A DNA stretch of 64,000 nucleotides from Bacteroidota bacterium (GCA_023437305.1 JAEZGN010000023.1:248001-312000), one strand, 5' to 3'; shown: positions 54,404 to 63,909, counted from the stretch's first letter. Made by a program: numbers and translations. The notes: a model not told the origin generated them from the sequence alone.

Positions 54404-55237
54404 TTATTGCTTATTTGTTTTTGCCAAATTATATGACTTTTCCTTTACATACTGCGCCCATTGCATAGCACTCTTTGAGTTGTCAAAGAATGTATATGGT
54501 ATAGGTTCGCCAAATGTGATGGAAAAACTTTTATTTTTATTCTTAAACATTTCGTCAGGCAAAAGGATTAACTCAATATTAAATTTTATGCCTAGACGCT
54601 TTCTTATATTTGCAAATCTATAAAAGAAATTTGAATTTTTGCCTTCAAAGTACACAGGAACTACATCCCTTCTTGATTCTACAGCTTTCAGAATAAAATT
54701 TTTCTGCCAATCCAAATCATGAATCTTGCCATTCTCTTGTCTGGAGCATAAGCCTGCCGGGAATGTAATGATTTGGTTATCCGACTCATAGGCTTCATTT
54801 AGGTTTGTGGTCGCTTGTTTCGACTGACGACCATATTTATTGACCGGAAGGAAAATCGGCTGCAGATTCTTAATAAAGTATAAAACATCGTTTACTACAT
54901 ATTTTATTTTTTTATCGAATCGTTCTCCAATAACCGCAGACAAGCAAATACCATCGAGCCCGCCTAAAGGATGGTTTGATGCAAATATATACTTTTTGCC
55001 GTCTTGAATATTTTCTAGCCCCGAGGTTTCTAATGTAAGATTAAAATATCCTACAACCGCCTGCATAAAATCCACTCCATACTTATCTGCATAGATCGTA
55101 AGTATTTCGTTGAGTTCATCTAAATGGATTTTTCGCTTGAGGTAGTTTATTGCAAAACGTGGTACCTTATTATAAATCTTGGGTGCTTTCTCGGCAAGTA
55201 CTTTATCTAAATCTAGTATTTGAGGTTCGTGATTCAT
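54404..55237 (-). CDS. glsA: GlsA-like O-acyltransferase (PlsC family)
   Basis: A 277-residue lysophospholipid-acyltransferase-like protein. The catalytic block is SNHPLGGLDGI (about 85-95), a His-x5-Asp spacing rather than the usual His-x4-Asp; IITFPAGLCSRQENG follows as the second motif (FPAG in place of FPEG). The chain starts at 55237 (MNHEPQILDLDKVL) because an exact promoter box at 55262-55269 excludes the ATG at 55264. Expected to O-acylate N-acyl-glycine made by GlsB. First gene of glsA-glsB-ogt-maf. Confidence 0.85.
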   Translation of the reverse strand: MNHEPQILDLDKVLAEKAPKIYNKVPRFAINYLKRKIHLDELNEILTIYADKYGVDFMQAVVGYFNLTLETSGLENIQDGKKYIFASNHPLGGLDGICLSAVIGERFDKKIKYVVNDVLYFIKNLQPIFLPVNKYGRQSKQATTNLNEAYESDNQIITFPAGLCSRQENGKIHDLDWQKNFILKAVESRRDVVPVYFEGKNSNFFYRFANIRKRLGIKFNIELILLPDEMFKNKNKSFSITFGEPIPYTFFDNSKSAMQWAQYVKEKSYNLAKTNKQ

Positions 55238-55261
55238 TCCGTATAATATACCTTTCTGATG

Positions 55262-55269
55262 CAAAAATA
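55262..55269 (-). promoter_or_regulatory. -7 box of the glsA-glsB-ogt-maf operon
   Basis: Reverse-strand TATTTTTG matches TAnnTTTG exactly, 24 bases before the start at 55237. Confidence 0.6.
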
Positions 55270-55344
55270 GTTGAATTTAATATATATCATACCGAAAAAT
55301 GTATAAATAGTTATAACAAGAACATTTTAATAGATAAGAACTAT

Positions 55345-55352
55345 TATATTTG
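55345..55352 (+). promoter_or_regulatory. -7 box of the thioredoxin gene
   Basis: TATATTTG matches TAnnTTTG exactly, 27 bases before the ATG at 55380. Confidence 0.55.
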
Positions 55353-55379
55353 CCGGAAATCATATAAAACTATTAAATA

Positions 55380-55811
55380 ATGAGATGTAAAATAACCCTT
55401 CCAATGCTCGGCATAGTTCTTATGACTTTGGCGATCCTATTGGGAAACAATAGTGTGTTTGGTAATAATAACACTACTACAAATAATGATACTCCTATTG
55501 TAACGCTTACCTCTTCTAATTATGAGAAAGAGACCGCAACAGGATTAGTCTTTGTCGACTTTTGGGCTCCTTGGTGTGGGCCTTGTCGCCGGATGGCTCC
55601 GATTCTCGAAAGTGTAGCTAAGGAATACAAAGGATCGGCAAAGGTAGCGAAGATAAATGTTGACAACTACAAAAAGTTTTCAATAGATAAAGGGATTGAG
55701 GTATTACCTACTATTGTTGTATACAAAGATGGAAAGGAGATTACTCGCTTGAGGGGTTTGGTATCTAAAGAAGACCTTGTGAAAATAATTACAGAGCATA
55801 CAAAAAAGTAA
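55380..55811 (+). CDS. Exported thioredoxin
   Basis: A 143-residue thioredoxin with an N-terminal signal peptide or anchor (about 1-29, LPMLGIVLMTLAILLGNNSV), an Asn/Thr-rich spacer and a classical thioredoxin domain: FVDFWAPWCGPCRRMAPI with the WCGPC redox site (about 63-67), IEVLPTIVVYKDGKE with the cis-Pro, and the C-terminal helix. Because it is exported it should act in the periplasm on disulfides rather than with cytoplasmic ribonucleotide reductase. A single-gene unit with its own promoter and terminator. Confidence 0.9.
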   Translation: MRCKITLPMLGIVLMTLAILLGNNSVFGNNNTTTNNDTPIVTLTSSNYEKETATGLVFVDFWAPWCGPCRRMAPILESVAKEYKGSAKVAKINVDNYKKFSIDKGIEVLPTIVVYKDGKEITRLRGLVSKEDLVKIITEHTKK

Positions 55812-55829
55812 GCTGTTACTATAAATAAC

Positions 55830-55862
55830 AAAAATGGCAGATCCGATGATCTGCCATTTTTT
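55830..55862. terminator. Bidirectional intrinsic terminator
   Basis: AAAAATGGCAGAT (55830-55842) pairs perfectly with ATCTGCCATTTTT (55849-55861). It serves the thioredoxin and the converging transglutaminase gene. Confidence 0.92.
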
Positions 55863-55881
55863 GTATCTTATATTTTAACTG

Positions 55882-58536
55882 TTATTTTGTTCCTTTCTCC
55901 AGTTCTATTGTCTTCATTATATTTTCCCCGATTCCAATGCGGTAACCTTGCGAAGAGTACAAAATACCTCCATTTGTAGAAATATATATTGTAAGCGGGA
56001 AGTTGTTTGAAAATTCGATTTGCAAAGCCCCCGCAACTGTATTTAACAAAGTCCTGTTATTATCAGTCATCCATAATGCTTGCTTAGGCAGGCCTTTAAA
56101 GACAGTGGCGTCAAAAGCTTTACTTAGTTTGTCGTCAGGAATCGCAAACAGAATTCCTCCGCCCCATTCTTCAATGGCTTGTTGTACGGCCGGAAGGTCT
56201 TGCAGGATATGCTTGGTAGGTTCTTTGTCCGGATCAGCAAAGCAGATCATCAAACCTTTACCGTTCGTTAGTTCTTTGATTGACTTTTTACTGCCGTCTT
56301 GTAGTGCAACAACTGTGTTCGGATCTACGATACCTTGTACCTGAATGCGGCCTTCTACTTTGGGTAATTCGATTTCGAATGTTTTCGCTTCATTGCCTTT
56401 TACTTCAAAGTAGCGTGTACTTATCGTTACAGAACCATCATTTCCACGACTACCTGTCATCAAACGATAGTAGCCTGCATCCACTGTTATTTTAGCCGGT
56501 AGATCTTTTATGCTGTTTTCATAATCGAGAGTTATAAAGTCTCCATTGTCGTATCGGGCGATTGTGAAATGAGTATAATAACCCGGCTTCACAATATTAT
56601 CTTTTGCATTTGTAAACTGAATTGTAGCCTTTGGCTGTTCTTCGGCTTGCTTATCAAAGAATACATCAGTCCATGTAGTTTCACCCTTCAGATATTGAGG
56701 ACGTCCTGTTGCACGATCAATACGTGCAGGGATATCCATAGAACGACAAAGAGCAACAAATAATATATCCCTTGAAGGCTTATCTGAAACTTTCAATTCA
56801 TATACACCTTGTGGAGAGATCGGGCATTTGAAATAATTTTGTTCTTCATCAATTTTTATATTTTCACGAACAAAATTTATTAGTTCATTAATATCGTTTC
56901 TCGATTTGGTTACAAAATCTTCGGTTAATACTTTTTTGAAGAAGCTTCGCCAAGGACGAATCAATTCTTGTGATATTCTAGGAGAATAGATACTACCTAC
57001 CAGAGGGCTGTCTTCGGCAAGTTTATTTTGTGCGGCATCTTGTCTGATAGTAAGGTGATCTAATAAGTAGGCCGCCGGAGTATCTCGCAAATCTTTATCG
57101 GATAGAGATAACAAGAAAGTATTCAGATATGGATTATCTTTCTTAGCCTCCATGAAAGAGGATATTTCCTGCCAGTTTCCTTGCGATTTGGATAAGATAT
57201 TCCAAGTCTTATCAGGGTTTAGCTTATTTTTTTCTGCAAATTTCTTAGCATCCGATTCATTTGTAAAGGTTGCCATATATGCATTTCGTATCGAGTCTTC
57301 GTGAGCCAGACGCTTCGCATTTTCTGCAATCTTTTCGGGTGCTAATTCTTTTATGGCTTGTTCTGCCGGAGCTTCCATTACGATGGTTTCATCTAAGCTT
57401 TTACCTGGTTTATTATTTAATGTAACTGTCACTTCTCCCGATTCAGGTGTAGATTTAGCATATCCATATACATTATCTTTATTTGCCCACACAAATATAT
57501 CTCCCATTCCCGAGATTATAGAAGCTGTTCCGTCGGTTTTGGTTGTACTTGTGGCAATAGGGTAAAACTCAGCATAATTGTATACTTTAAATTTTACGGT
57601 TGCACCTTCTACAGGTTTACCAGCTTCGTCTACTATTTTTACTTTTACATCGCGTGTATTTGTATAATTCCCAAGCAGATTGATAACCGAATACAGGTCT
57701 GTTTGTACATTCTTTTCCTCAGGTCCATTGTACAGTCCAAAAACATTTGTGTGTACCATCATGGCTCGTTTTACCGGAGCAGAGAACCACGCTACATCCA
57801 ATTCTGGTTCTGGTTCGCAAGCTCCTATATAATGCCATTTGCCATCCACCCATGCTTCTACCCAAGCGTGATTGTCGTCGGTGTGTACCCATCGTGGCGT
57901 GTAGCATTGGCGGGCAGGTATACCTACAGCACGAAGAGCAGCGGTAGTGAAAGTCGATTCTTCGCCACATCGCCCCCAAGATGTTTTAGCTAAAGCAAGT
58001 GGTGCGGATGTCCGTCCGTCTGTTCCTCGGTAAGTTACTTTTTCATGACACCAATGGTTTACTTCCAATACTGCTTTTTCCATTGTCAGCCCTTTTACTC
58101 TATCTTTGAGTTCATCGAAGAATACTTGTCGGGCAGTATCTAGGTTTTCATTATTTACACGATAGACCAATACAAAGTGGCGGAATATATCATCCGGAAT
58201 CTTTTTACCCCAATCGAAATAATCACGAGCTTTGAATGCTGCATCTACCTGACCAAGGAAAAAATCCGCATCATAATCTGCCAGATCTGAGAGAGGCATA
58301 TAAGCGTATAGAAACTCTAAAGCTTCACGTTGTTCAAGAGTGAGTTCTTGTTTGTCTAAAGCAGAAAACAATTGTTCGTTACGTCCTGCCGCAAGGTCTT
58401 TGCGTTTCATAAACTGTTGGTGTACTTGTTCCCTGTACTCTTTATCTTTAAGGAAATGCTTGTCTGCCGAACTGCATGCGCCTAAGATAAAAAGAAGAGA
58501 TATCATTAATACAGAACTGAAAATGATTTTTTTCAT
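55882..58536 (-). CDS. Transglutaminase-like lipoprotein with thioredoxin-like C-terminus
   Basis: An 884-residue lipoprotein: lipobox LGAC with Cys21. A transglutaminase-like protease domain (about 150-260) shows Cys in WGRCGEESTF (about 189), His in DDNHAWVEAW (about 222) and Asp downstream in EPELD. A carboxypeptidase-regulatory/Ig-like module (about 290-375, VKIVDEAGKPVEGATVKFKV) follows, a second region with NFVRENIKIDEEQNYFKCPI that looks like another transglutaminase-related part, and a C-terminal thioredoxin-like fold (about 740-884, LTNGKGLMICFADPDKE) without a CxxC pair. Probably surface- or periplasm-facing. A common Bacteroidales family of unknown substrate. Confidence 0.83.
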   Translation of the reverse strand: MKKIIFSSVLMISLLFILGACSSADKHFLKDKEYREQVHQQFMKRKDLAAGRNEQLFSALDKQELTLEQREALEFLYAYMPLSDLADYDADFFLGQVDAAFKARDYFDWGKKIPDDIFRHFVLVYRVNNENLDTARQVFFDELKDRVKGLTMEKAVLEVNHWCHEKVTYRGTDGRTSAPLALAKTSWGRCGEESTFTTAALRAVGIPARQCYTPRWVHTDDNHAWVEAWVDGKWHYIGACEPEPELDVAWFSAPVKRAMMVHTNVFGLYNGPEEKNVQTDLYSVINLLGNYTNTRDVKVKIVDEAGKPVEGATVKFKVYNYAEFYPIATSTTKTDGTASIISGMGDIFVWANKDNVYGYAKSTPESGEVTVTLNNKPGKSLDETIVMEAPAEQAIKELAPEKIAENAKRLAHEDSIRNAYMATFTNESDAKKFAEKNKLNPDKTWNILSKSQGNWQEISSFMEAKKDNPYLNTFLLSLSDKDLRDTPAAYLLDHLTIRQDAAQNKLAEDSPLVGSIYSPRISQELIRPWRSFFKKVLTEDFVTKSRNDINELINFVRENIKIDEEQNYFKCPISPQGVYELKVSDKPSRDILFVALCRSMDIPARIDRATGRPQYLKGETTWTDVFFDKQAEEQPKATIQFTNAKDNIVKPGYYTHFTIARYDNGDFITLDYENSIKDLPAKITVDAGYYRLMTGSRGNDGSVTISTRYFEVKGNEAKTFEIELPKVEGRIQVQGIVDPNTVVALQDGSKKSIKELTNGKGLMICFADPDKEPTKHILQDLPAVQQAIEEWGGGILFAIPDDKLSKAFDATVFKGLPKQALWMTDNNRTLLNTVAGALQIEFSNNFPLTIYISTNGGILYSSQGYRIGIGENIMKTIELEKGTK

Positions 58537-58612
58537 CTTTGGTGATATTTATAGGTTTAGTAAAAGACAAATGCAAATAATACTTTGAGCTACGCAAAAT
58601 ATTATAAAACAA

Positions 58613-61423
58613 TTAATCCCAATTAGGATCATAACTGGATGCCCGTCCGCGTTGCTCGTATTTCAAATCCTGGAGCATTGATGAGCTGGCACGCAACGAA
58701 ACAAAATATGATTTATATTGACCTACAGGATTAAAGCTTGCCGAAATAGACCAGCAATGCAGGTTGCGAGTAAGGTTGCAACTCATGTATGCTATTTTAC
58801 CGGCATCAAAGTCATAACTGGCATTGAAATTGAAACTCCAATTTTTGGTCGGTTGTATATTTCCGTTCAAGCTGAGGGCTTTAGTTAACGTACCTCTATA
58901 TTCTGCGTAATCGTTCTGCTTTGCTTTTTGGGGTAATTTATTTGTATTATAATTCATTGAGAAGCTAATACCCAAATTCCACTTGATCTCATTTTTTACA
59001 TAACCATCTTCATCATACTGGTTATCATCTTTCTTTGCCTCCATCAAGCTTTTACGTTCTTCCTCTTCTCCGGGTGCGGCTAAATTATTCTCACTCTGTG
59101 TGGATTCATCTTCTTTCTTTTTAGAATCCTTATCCTTGTCATCGCCGCCTCCAAACCATTTCTTAAATGTATCCTGATTAATAGATGGCGATATGGAATA
59201 TCCTGTACTTTTCAGTCGTCCAAATCCTTTCCCATTTGAAATGCGAAGCTCGTTCACCCTTCTCAAACTGGTTACTTCCCCTGCATCGTTTGTTTCAGCT
59301 CTATAGAGATATGGATCGAATGCTGCATTCAGATTTACAGTAAATGATTTGCTGAATTTCAGTCGAAGTCCCATATTAATATCACTCCATTTGAACTCTT
59401 TGGCCATCATGTTGTGGCTAAAATTAATACCGAGATTATCTATCAAACTGATCTTTTTTATAGAGTCGTTGGAGTCTCTGTATTTCATTTCAAGATTGTT
59501 GTCGAAGCTGAAATTGATCATTCCTTGGGCTCCTTGGCTTGGTACACCAAACATACCTTGTTCATATGGTGAATATTTATTTCCTGTATCTCTCCAATTT
59601 CCTTCCGAATCATAGTAATATAATTTCTCATAAAATCCGAATTTTTGACTACTGAAATCCGGAGCATAACTTAGACTTATGCTAGGAGTAAATACATGGC
59701 GAATCTGAGTGTTCTTTGAAAATATAGGAGTGAACATTCCATACAGCTTGGTTTGAAAACCAAGAGAGAAATTGAAATCATAAACGCGGTTGAATGAGTA
59801 GGTTGTATCTTCAATTACCATGCGGCGTTGATCAGCATCCCATCGCTTTTCTATTTTGCTTGTATACCATCGCTCGGTATAGTTGAAAGACGGAGTGATA
59901 TTTAAGTAGTTTAACGCACTGAAAGTGGCAGACACAGGGATTGTATGTTTCATTGCATTATTCCAGTCTTTCTGTAAGTTAGACTGAAATAGCTTGTTTT
60001 CTTTTGTCGTAATACTATTTCTTAAATCTCCCGTATAGCTCAACTGTATCTTCTCATACCATTTTTCTGCGCCTACAGCATCCTTTCTCTTAAACGGAGC
60101 GATTCGGCTCATAGTAACTGTTACGTTAGGCAAGGTAAGCGAAATTGTTGAGTCCTGTGTACGTTGGGCTGCACTAATATTAGCGGAGAAACTCCAAGGA
60201 GAGTTAGGTATCTTCTGAGTAAGGGTTACATTTGAACTTTTTGTATTATTTGTTCCCATAGGCGTGTAAGCCGTATTCAGGTCGTTACGGTCGTAGGAAC
60301 TGGTAGAAAACTGTACACTTGCCGATAACGTCCTAAACATATTTGACTTAGGATCTTGGCTGTGTGTCCAGTTGATTTTTAGGTCTTTTGCCAAAGAGTA
60401 ATCTATTCCCTTTTCTCCGAGTTTGGTAACTAGATATCCTACATCAAATCCCCCCGAATATTTATACCTTTTTCTGTATGATGAACGGGCATTGAGCCCC
60501 CACGAACCTTTAGTATATATTTCTCCGGTCAGAGCTAAATCAATATTATCACTGATCGCAAAATAATAACCTCCGTCTCTTAAGTTAAAACCTCTGGCAA
60601 GTTCATCTCCATAAGATGGCATAATAACTCCCGAAGAATACTTTTCGGAAAAGGGGAAAAAGCCAAATGGCAAACCGATAGGTAGGGGCAAGTCTTCTAT
60701 AACGAGATATGCCGGCCCTGTTACAACATTCTTTTTGGGCTTCACTTTAGCTTTTGTTAATGCCAAGTAAAAGTGAGGATGCTCATGATCGTCGCAGGTA
60801 GTATACTTCCCCTCTCTCATGAAAAATGAATTGTCGTCGTTCTTTTTTGCTCTGTTTGCTACAATATAACCTTCTCCTTGAGTGGTAATCACATTTGTAA
60901 TATAACCTTTCTTTGTTTTGAAGTTATATTTCATTGTTTTTGATTCGTAGTCTGTTCCTCTATCTGTAAATACAGGATAGCCAAACTCTTTTCCTACAGA
61001 GTCGAGACCATATGTGGCATAAACAAGACTACTATCCATGTTCATCCATATTTTTTCTCCTTTAAGCGAAATGTCGGTGTATTTCACTTGACTTTCTCCA
61101 TATAGGTAACCCCAATTTCCCGCTGTAAGGACTATAGAGTCATTGGCTGTATAGTCTACTACAGCATCAAGAACAGCTTTCTTTTTCTTTACAGAGTCGG
61201 ATGGGAGAGAGTCTCCACGCATGCGTATAGAATCGTTTCGAGTGTTACGAACCGGATCACGACTTAAACGAACCCGAGGTGGTGCAGAGTCGGTAGGCAA
61301 TGAGTCTTGAGGGTTGTGGAGATGTGTTATACGTGACTCTATACGAGAAATTTGTGCACCCCAAAAAGGCACAGAAAAAAGAATAAGCAGAAACGTATAC
61401 GTCAACAACTGAATTTTCCTCAT
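58613..61423 (-). CDS. lptD: LPS-assembly protein LptD
   Basis: A 936-residue outer-membrane protein that inserts lipopolysaccharide into the outer leaflet. After a signal peptide (1-23) comes a low-complexity Ser/Asp/Arg stretch (about 38-80), an OstA-like jellyroll (about 95-250, LTAGNWGYLYGESQVKYTDI, EGKYTTCDDHEHPHFYL) and a large barrel with GVIMPSYGDELARGFNLRDG. The Bacteroidetes LptD is recognised by this layout. An acidic Lys/Glu/Ser-rich loop lies at about 755-800. The C-terminus is SSYDPNWD. Its partner LptE is not nearby. Confidence 0.9.
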   Translation of the reverse strand: MRKIQLLTYTFLLILFSVPFWGAQISRIESRITHLHNPQDSLPTDSAPPRVRLSRDPVRNTRNDSIRMRGDSLPSDSVKKKKAVLDAVVDYTANDSIVLTAGNWGYLYGESQVKYTDISLKGEKIWMNMDSSLVYATYGLDSVGKEFGYPVFTDRGTDYESKTMKYNFKTKKGYITNVITTQGEGYIVANRAKKNDDNSFFMREGKYTTCDDHEHPHFYLALTKAKVKPKKNVVTGPAYLVIEDLPLPIGLPFGFFPFSEKYSSGVIMPSYGDELARGFNLRDGGYYFAISDNIDLALTGEIYTKGSWGLNARSSYRKRYKYSGGFDVGYLVTKLGEKGIDYSLAKDLKINWTHSQDPKSNMFRTLSASVQFSTSSYDRNDLNTAYTPMGTNNTKSSNVTLTQKIPNSPWSFSANISAAQRTQDSTISLTLPNVTVTMSRIAPFKRKDAVGAEKWYEKIQLSYTGDLRNSITTKENKLFQSNLQKDWNNAMKHTIPVSATFSALNYLNITPSFNYTERWYTSKIEKRWDADQRRMVIEDTTYSFNRVYDFNFSLGFQTKLYGMFTPIFSKNTQIRHVFTPSISLSYAPDFSSQKFGFYEKLYYYDSEGNWRDTGNKYSPYEQGMFGVPSQGAQGMINFSFDNNLEMKYRDSNDSIKKISLIDNLGINFSHNMMAKEFKWSDINMGLRLKFSKSFTVNLNAAFDPYLYRAETNDAGEVTSLRRVNELRISNGKGFGRLKSTGYSISPSINQDTFKKWFGGGDDKDKDSKKKEDESTQSENNLAAPGEEEERKSLMEAKKDDNQYDEDGYVKNEIKWNLGISFSMNYNTNKLPQKAKQNDYAEYRGTLTKALSLNGNIQPTKNWSFNFNASYDFDAGKIAYMSCNLTRNLHCWSISASFNPVGQYKSYFVSLRASSSMLQDLKYEQRGRASSYDPNWD

Positions 61424-61457
61424 GTAGAGAGCTCTAACTATATAGTGTATTCGGATG

Positions 61458-61465
61458 CAAAGCTA
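61458..61465 (-). promoter_or_regulatory. -7 box of lptD
   Basis: Reverse-strand TAGCTTTG matches TAnnTTTG exactly, 34 bases before the lptD start at 61423. Confidence 0.5.
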
Positions 61466-61585
61466 ATCAATTATATAAGAAAGCATAATATGAAAAATCA
61501 AAAAAAGTATAAATTTTCATCTTCCATCCTAAGAATCAAATTGAATTGATAGAAACTTTATCCTTAAATATTGTGATTAATTTTT

Positions 61586-61593
61586 TATCTTTG
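61586..61593 (+). promoter_or_regulatory. -7 box of the M64 peptidase
   Basis: TATCTTTG matches TAnnTTTG exactly, 24 bases before the ATG at 61618. It excludes the upstream in-frame codon at 61546 as the start. Confidence 0.55.
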
Positions 61594-61617
61594 TTCTATT
61601 CTAAAACGAAGCTTTTC

Positions 61618-62895
61618 ATGAAATATTTTCTGTTAACCCTATCCCTTTCCCTTCTGGCACTGGGGGTATATTCTCAAAACTTTGAAGAATATTTTGAAGA
61701 CAAAACATTGCGTGTAGATTATATATTTACAGGTGACAATCTCTCTCAAACCGTTTCTCTCGAACAATTAAACCAATTGCCCCAATGGGCAGGGCGCCGC
61801 CACCATCTTGCAGAGCTAGGCAGGCAAGGAAACGGGCAAATCAAAATGACGGATCATAGAACCGGAAAATGTATTTATCTTGAATCCTTCAGTTCGTTAT
61901 TTCAGGAATGGCTAACCATCCCGGAAGCTGCTACAGTAAGAAAAAGTTTCGAAAACACATTCTTACTACCATACCCAAAAGATAAGGTTGATATAGAGGT
62001 AAGTCTGCGAGAAAAAGACGGTTCGTACAAAACCGCTCTTAGACATACTGTCACTCCTGATGATATTTTAATAAGGAAAAAAGGATTGAAAAATATCCCG
62101 ACTTATACTGTTATGCATCAAGGTGGGACCGTAGATAAATGTGTCAATGTAGTTATTCTGGCTGAGGGCTACACGCTGGCCGAAATGGAAAAATTCAGAC
62201 AAAATGCAAAAACAGCATGCGAACAGATTTTGGCACATAGCCCATTTAATCGTATGCAAGATAAGTTCAACTTTATTGCTGTAGAAACAGAATCGAAAGA
62301 CTCCGGCGTAAGTGTGCCTCGTAACAATAAATGGAATGAAACCGCCTTTCATTCCCATTTCGATACATTTTATTCTGATCGTTATCTGACTACTACGAAT
62401 GTAAAGGATATACACGACCAAATTGCAGGGATACCTTATGCTCATATTATTATATTAGCGAATACCGATGTGTATGGCGGTGGCGGCATTTTTAATGCTT
62501 ATACATTAACTACGACGGGGCATGCAGACTTCAAGCCTGTTGTTGTTCACGAATTTGGTCATAGCTTTGGCGGATTGGCCGATGAATACTACTATGAGAA
62601 TGATACGTTTAGCGATAGCTACCCTTTTGGTGTAGAACCTTGGGAACCAAATATAACAACGCTTGTTGATTTCAATGTGAAATGGAAAAGCTTATTGGTA
62701 AAAGACACTCCAATTCCTACTGATGCTAAGATGGCAGATAAATATCCGATAGGGGTTTTTGAAGGTGGAGGTTATTCGTCCAAAGGGATATATCGTCCTG
62801 CTATTGACTGTAGAATGAAGACAAATACTTGCAAAGATTTTTGTCCTGCATGCCAAAAGGCACTCGAACAACTCATTAAATTTTATACCGAATAA
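61618..62895 (+). CDS. M64 family metallopeptidase (IgA peptidase type)
   Basis: A 425-residue exported zinc peptidase. Signal peptide 1-19 (FLLTLSLSLLALGVYS), an N-terminal domain (about 20-160), then the M64 catalytic domain with the zinc motif VVHEFGHSFGGLADEYYY (about 309-326; His-Glu-x2-His, then Asp/Glu). VDKCVNVVILAEGYTLAEM and KTNTCKDFCPACQKALEQL are further family marks; the three Cys near the end may form a structural site. The family is named for Clostridium ramosum IgA protease, but Bacteroidetes members need not cleave IgA. Confidence 0.9.
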   Translation: MKYFLLTLSLSLLALGVYSQNFEEYFEDKTLRVDYIFTGDNLSQTVSLEQLNQLPQWAGRRHHLAELGRQGNGQIKMTDHRTGKCIYLESFSSLFQEWLTIPEAATVRKSFENTFLLPYPKDKVDIEVSLREKDGSYKTALRHTVTPDDILIRKKGLKNIPTYTVMHQGGTVDKCVNVVILAEGYTLAEMEKFRQNAKTACEQILAHSPFNRMQDKFNFIAVETESKDSGVSVPRNNKWNETAFHSHFDTFYSDRYLTTTNVKDIHDQIAGIPYAHIIILANTDVYGGGGIFNAYTLTTTGHADFKPVVVHEFGHSFGGLADEYYYENDTFSDSYPFGVEPWEPNITTLVDFNVKWKSLLVKDTPIPTDAKMADKYPIGVFEGGGYSSKGIYRPAIDCRMKTNTCKDFCPACQKALEQLIKFYTE

Positions 62896-62937
62896 AAAAA
62901 ATATAGTTAAGGATTTTATTTATAAGGATAAAACAGC

Positions 62938-62945
62938 TATTTTTG
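62938..62945 (+). promoter_or_regulatory. -7 box of the TPR protein gene
   Basis: TATTTTTG matches TAnnTTTG exactly, 55 bases before the ATG at 63001. Confidence 0.5.
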
Positions 62946-63000
62946 TCGCTGCTAAATTTGAAATAAACAGAATAATATAAATATTTATAACAGATTAAAA

Positions 63001-63705
63001 ATGTCTAAAAAGAAACAAGCTGAATTGCGTGAAGAAAAAGACTGGGAACGTATTGGAACAGCAGTTGCAGAATCAGAACGTTTCATTGAAAAATACCAAA
63101 AACAAATACTTATAGGTATTGGTGCTATTGTAGTGGTAGTTAGTGCTTTTCTTGCATATAACCATTTTATTGTAGGACCAAAAACTACCGAAGCTCAGGT
63201 GGCAATGTTCAGAGGTGAACAATACTTCAGAGCCGGACAAGATTCATTAGCTGTTTTTGGAGATAAAAACGGATATGTAGGATTTGAATCAATCATAAGT
63301 GACTATGGTTCTACTAAAGCCGGAAAGCTGGCTAAACTATATGCCGGAATCTGTTATGCAAATATGGGCAACTACGAGAAAGGTCTTGAATACCTAAAAG
63401 ACTATAGCGGTAGTGATAAAATAATATCGCAACTTGCGAATGGTGCAATCGGCGACTGTTTGGATAATCTAGGGAAATCAGATGAGGCTGTTTCTTATTA
63501 TATCAAGGCTGCTAAAGGTGTAGACAATGCTTCTCAAAGCCCGATGTTATACAAAAAAGCAGGTCTTATATATCGTAATCAAGGAAATTACGATAAAGTA
63601 ATTGAAGTATTTTCAATTATAAAGAATCAATATATGAATTCACCTCTTGCTATTGAAGCAGACAAATATATTGATGAAGCTAATATACTGAAAGGACAGA
63701 AATAA
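63001..63705 (+). CDS. Membrane-anchored tetratricopeptide-repeat protein
   Basis: A 234-residue protein with a charged N-terminus (about 1-32), one membrane helix (about 34-55, KQILIGIGAIVVVVSAFLAY) and a periplasmic TPR region (about 60-230), e.g. AKLYAGICYANMGNYEKGLE and YKKAGLIYRNQGNYDKVIEV. Layout resembles YfgM-type proteins, which assist outer-membrane protein biogenesis near the Sec translocon; that role is an inference. A strong terminator follows. Confidence 0.85.
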   Translation: MSKKKQAELREEKDWERIGTAVAESERFIEKYQKQILIGIGAIVVVVSAFLAYNHFIVGPKTTEAQVAMFRGEQYFRAGQDSLAVFGDKNGYVGFESIISDYGSTKAGKLAKLYAGICYANMGNYEKGLEYLKDYSGSDKIISQLANGAIGDCLDNLGKSDEAVSYYIKAAKGVDNASQSPMLYKKAGLIYRNQGNYDKVIEVFSIIKNQYMNSPLAIEADKYIDEANILKGQK

Positions 63706-63725
63706 TAGATCTTATATAATACAAC

Positions 63726-63759
63726 AAAAGGGTTCTGCTATACAGCGGAGCCCTTTTTA
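63726..63759 (+). terminator. Intrinsic terminator after the TPR gene
   Basis: AAAAGGGTTCTGCT (63726-63739) pairs with AGCGGAGCCCTTTT (63744-63757) over 14 bp with G-U pairs, then T residues. Confidence 0.85.
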
Positions 63760-63862
63760 TTTGTAGATGATTGACTTTTCTAATAATAATCATAGACTAA
63801 AGCAGGTTTTTGAAATAGAAATAAATCAAGAACGAATGCTTAGGTGTAATAATATTGTAAAA

Positions 63863-63890
63863 AAACGGGCTTTAAAAACAAAGCCCGTTT
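63863..63890 (-). terminator. Intrinsic terminator of ahcY
   Basis: AAACGGGCTTT (63863-63873) pairs perfectly with AAAGCCCGTTT (63880-63890). On the reverse strand it follows the ahcY stop by 19 bases and ends in a T run. Confidence 0.85.
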
Positions 63891-63909
63891 ATATTTATAG
63901 ATGATATTC

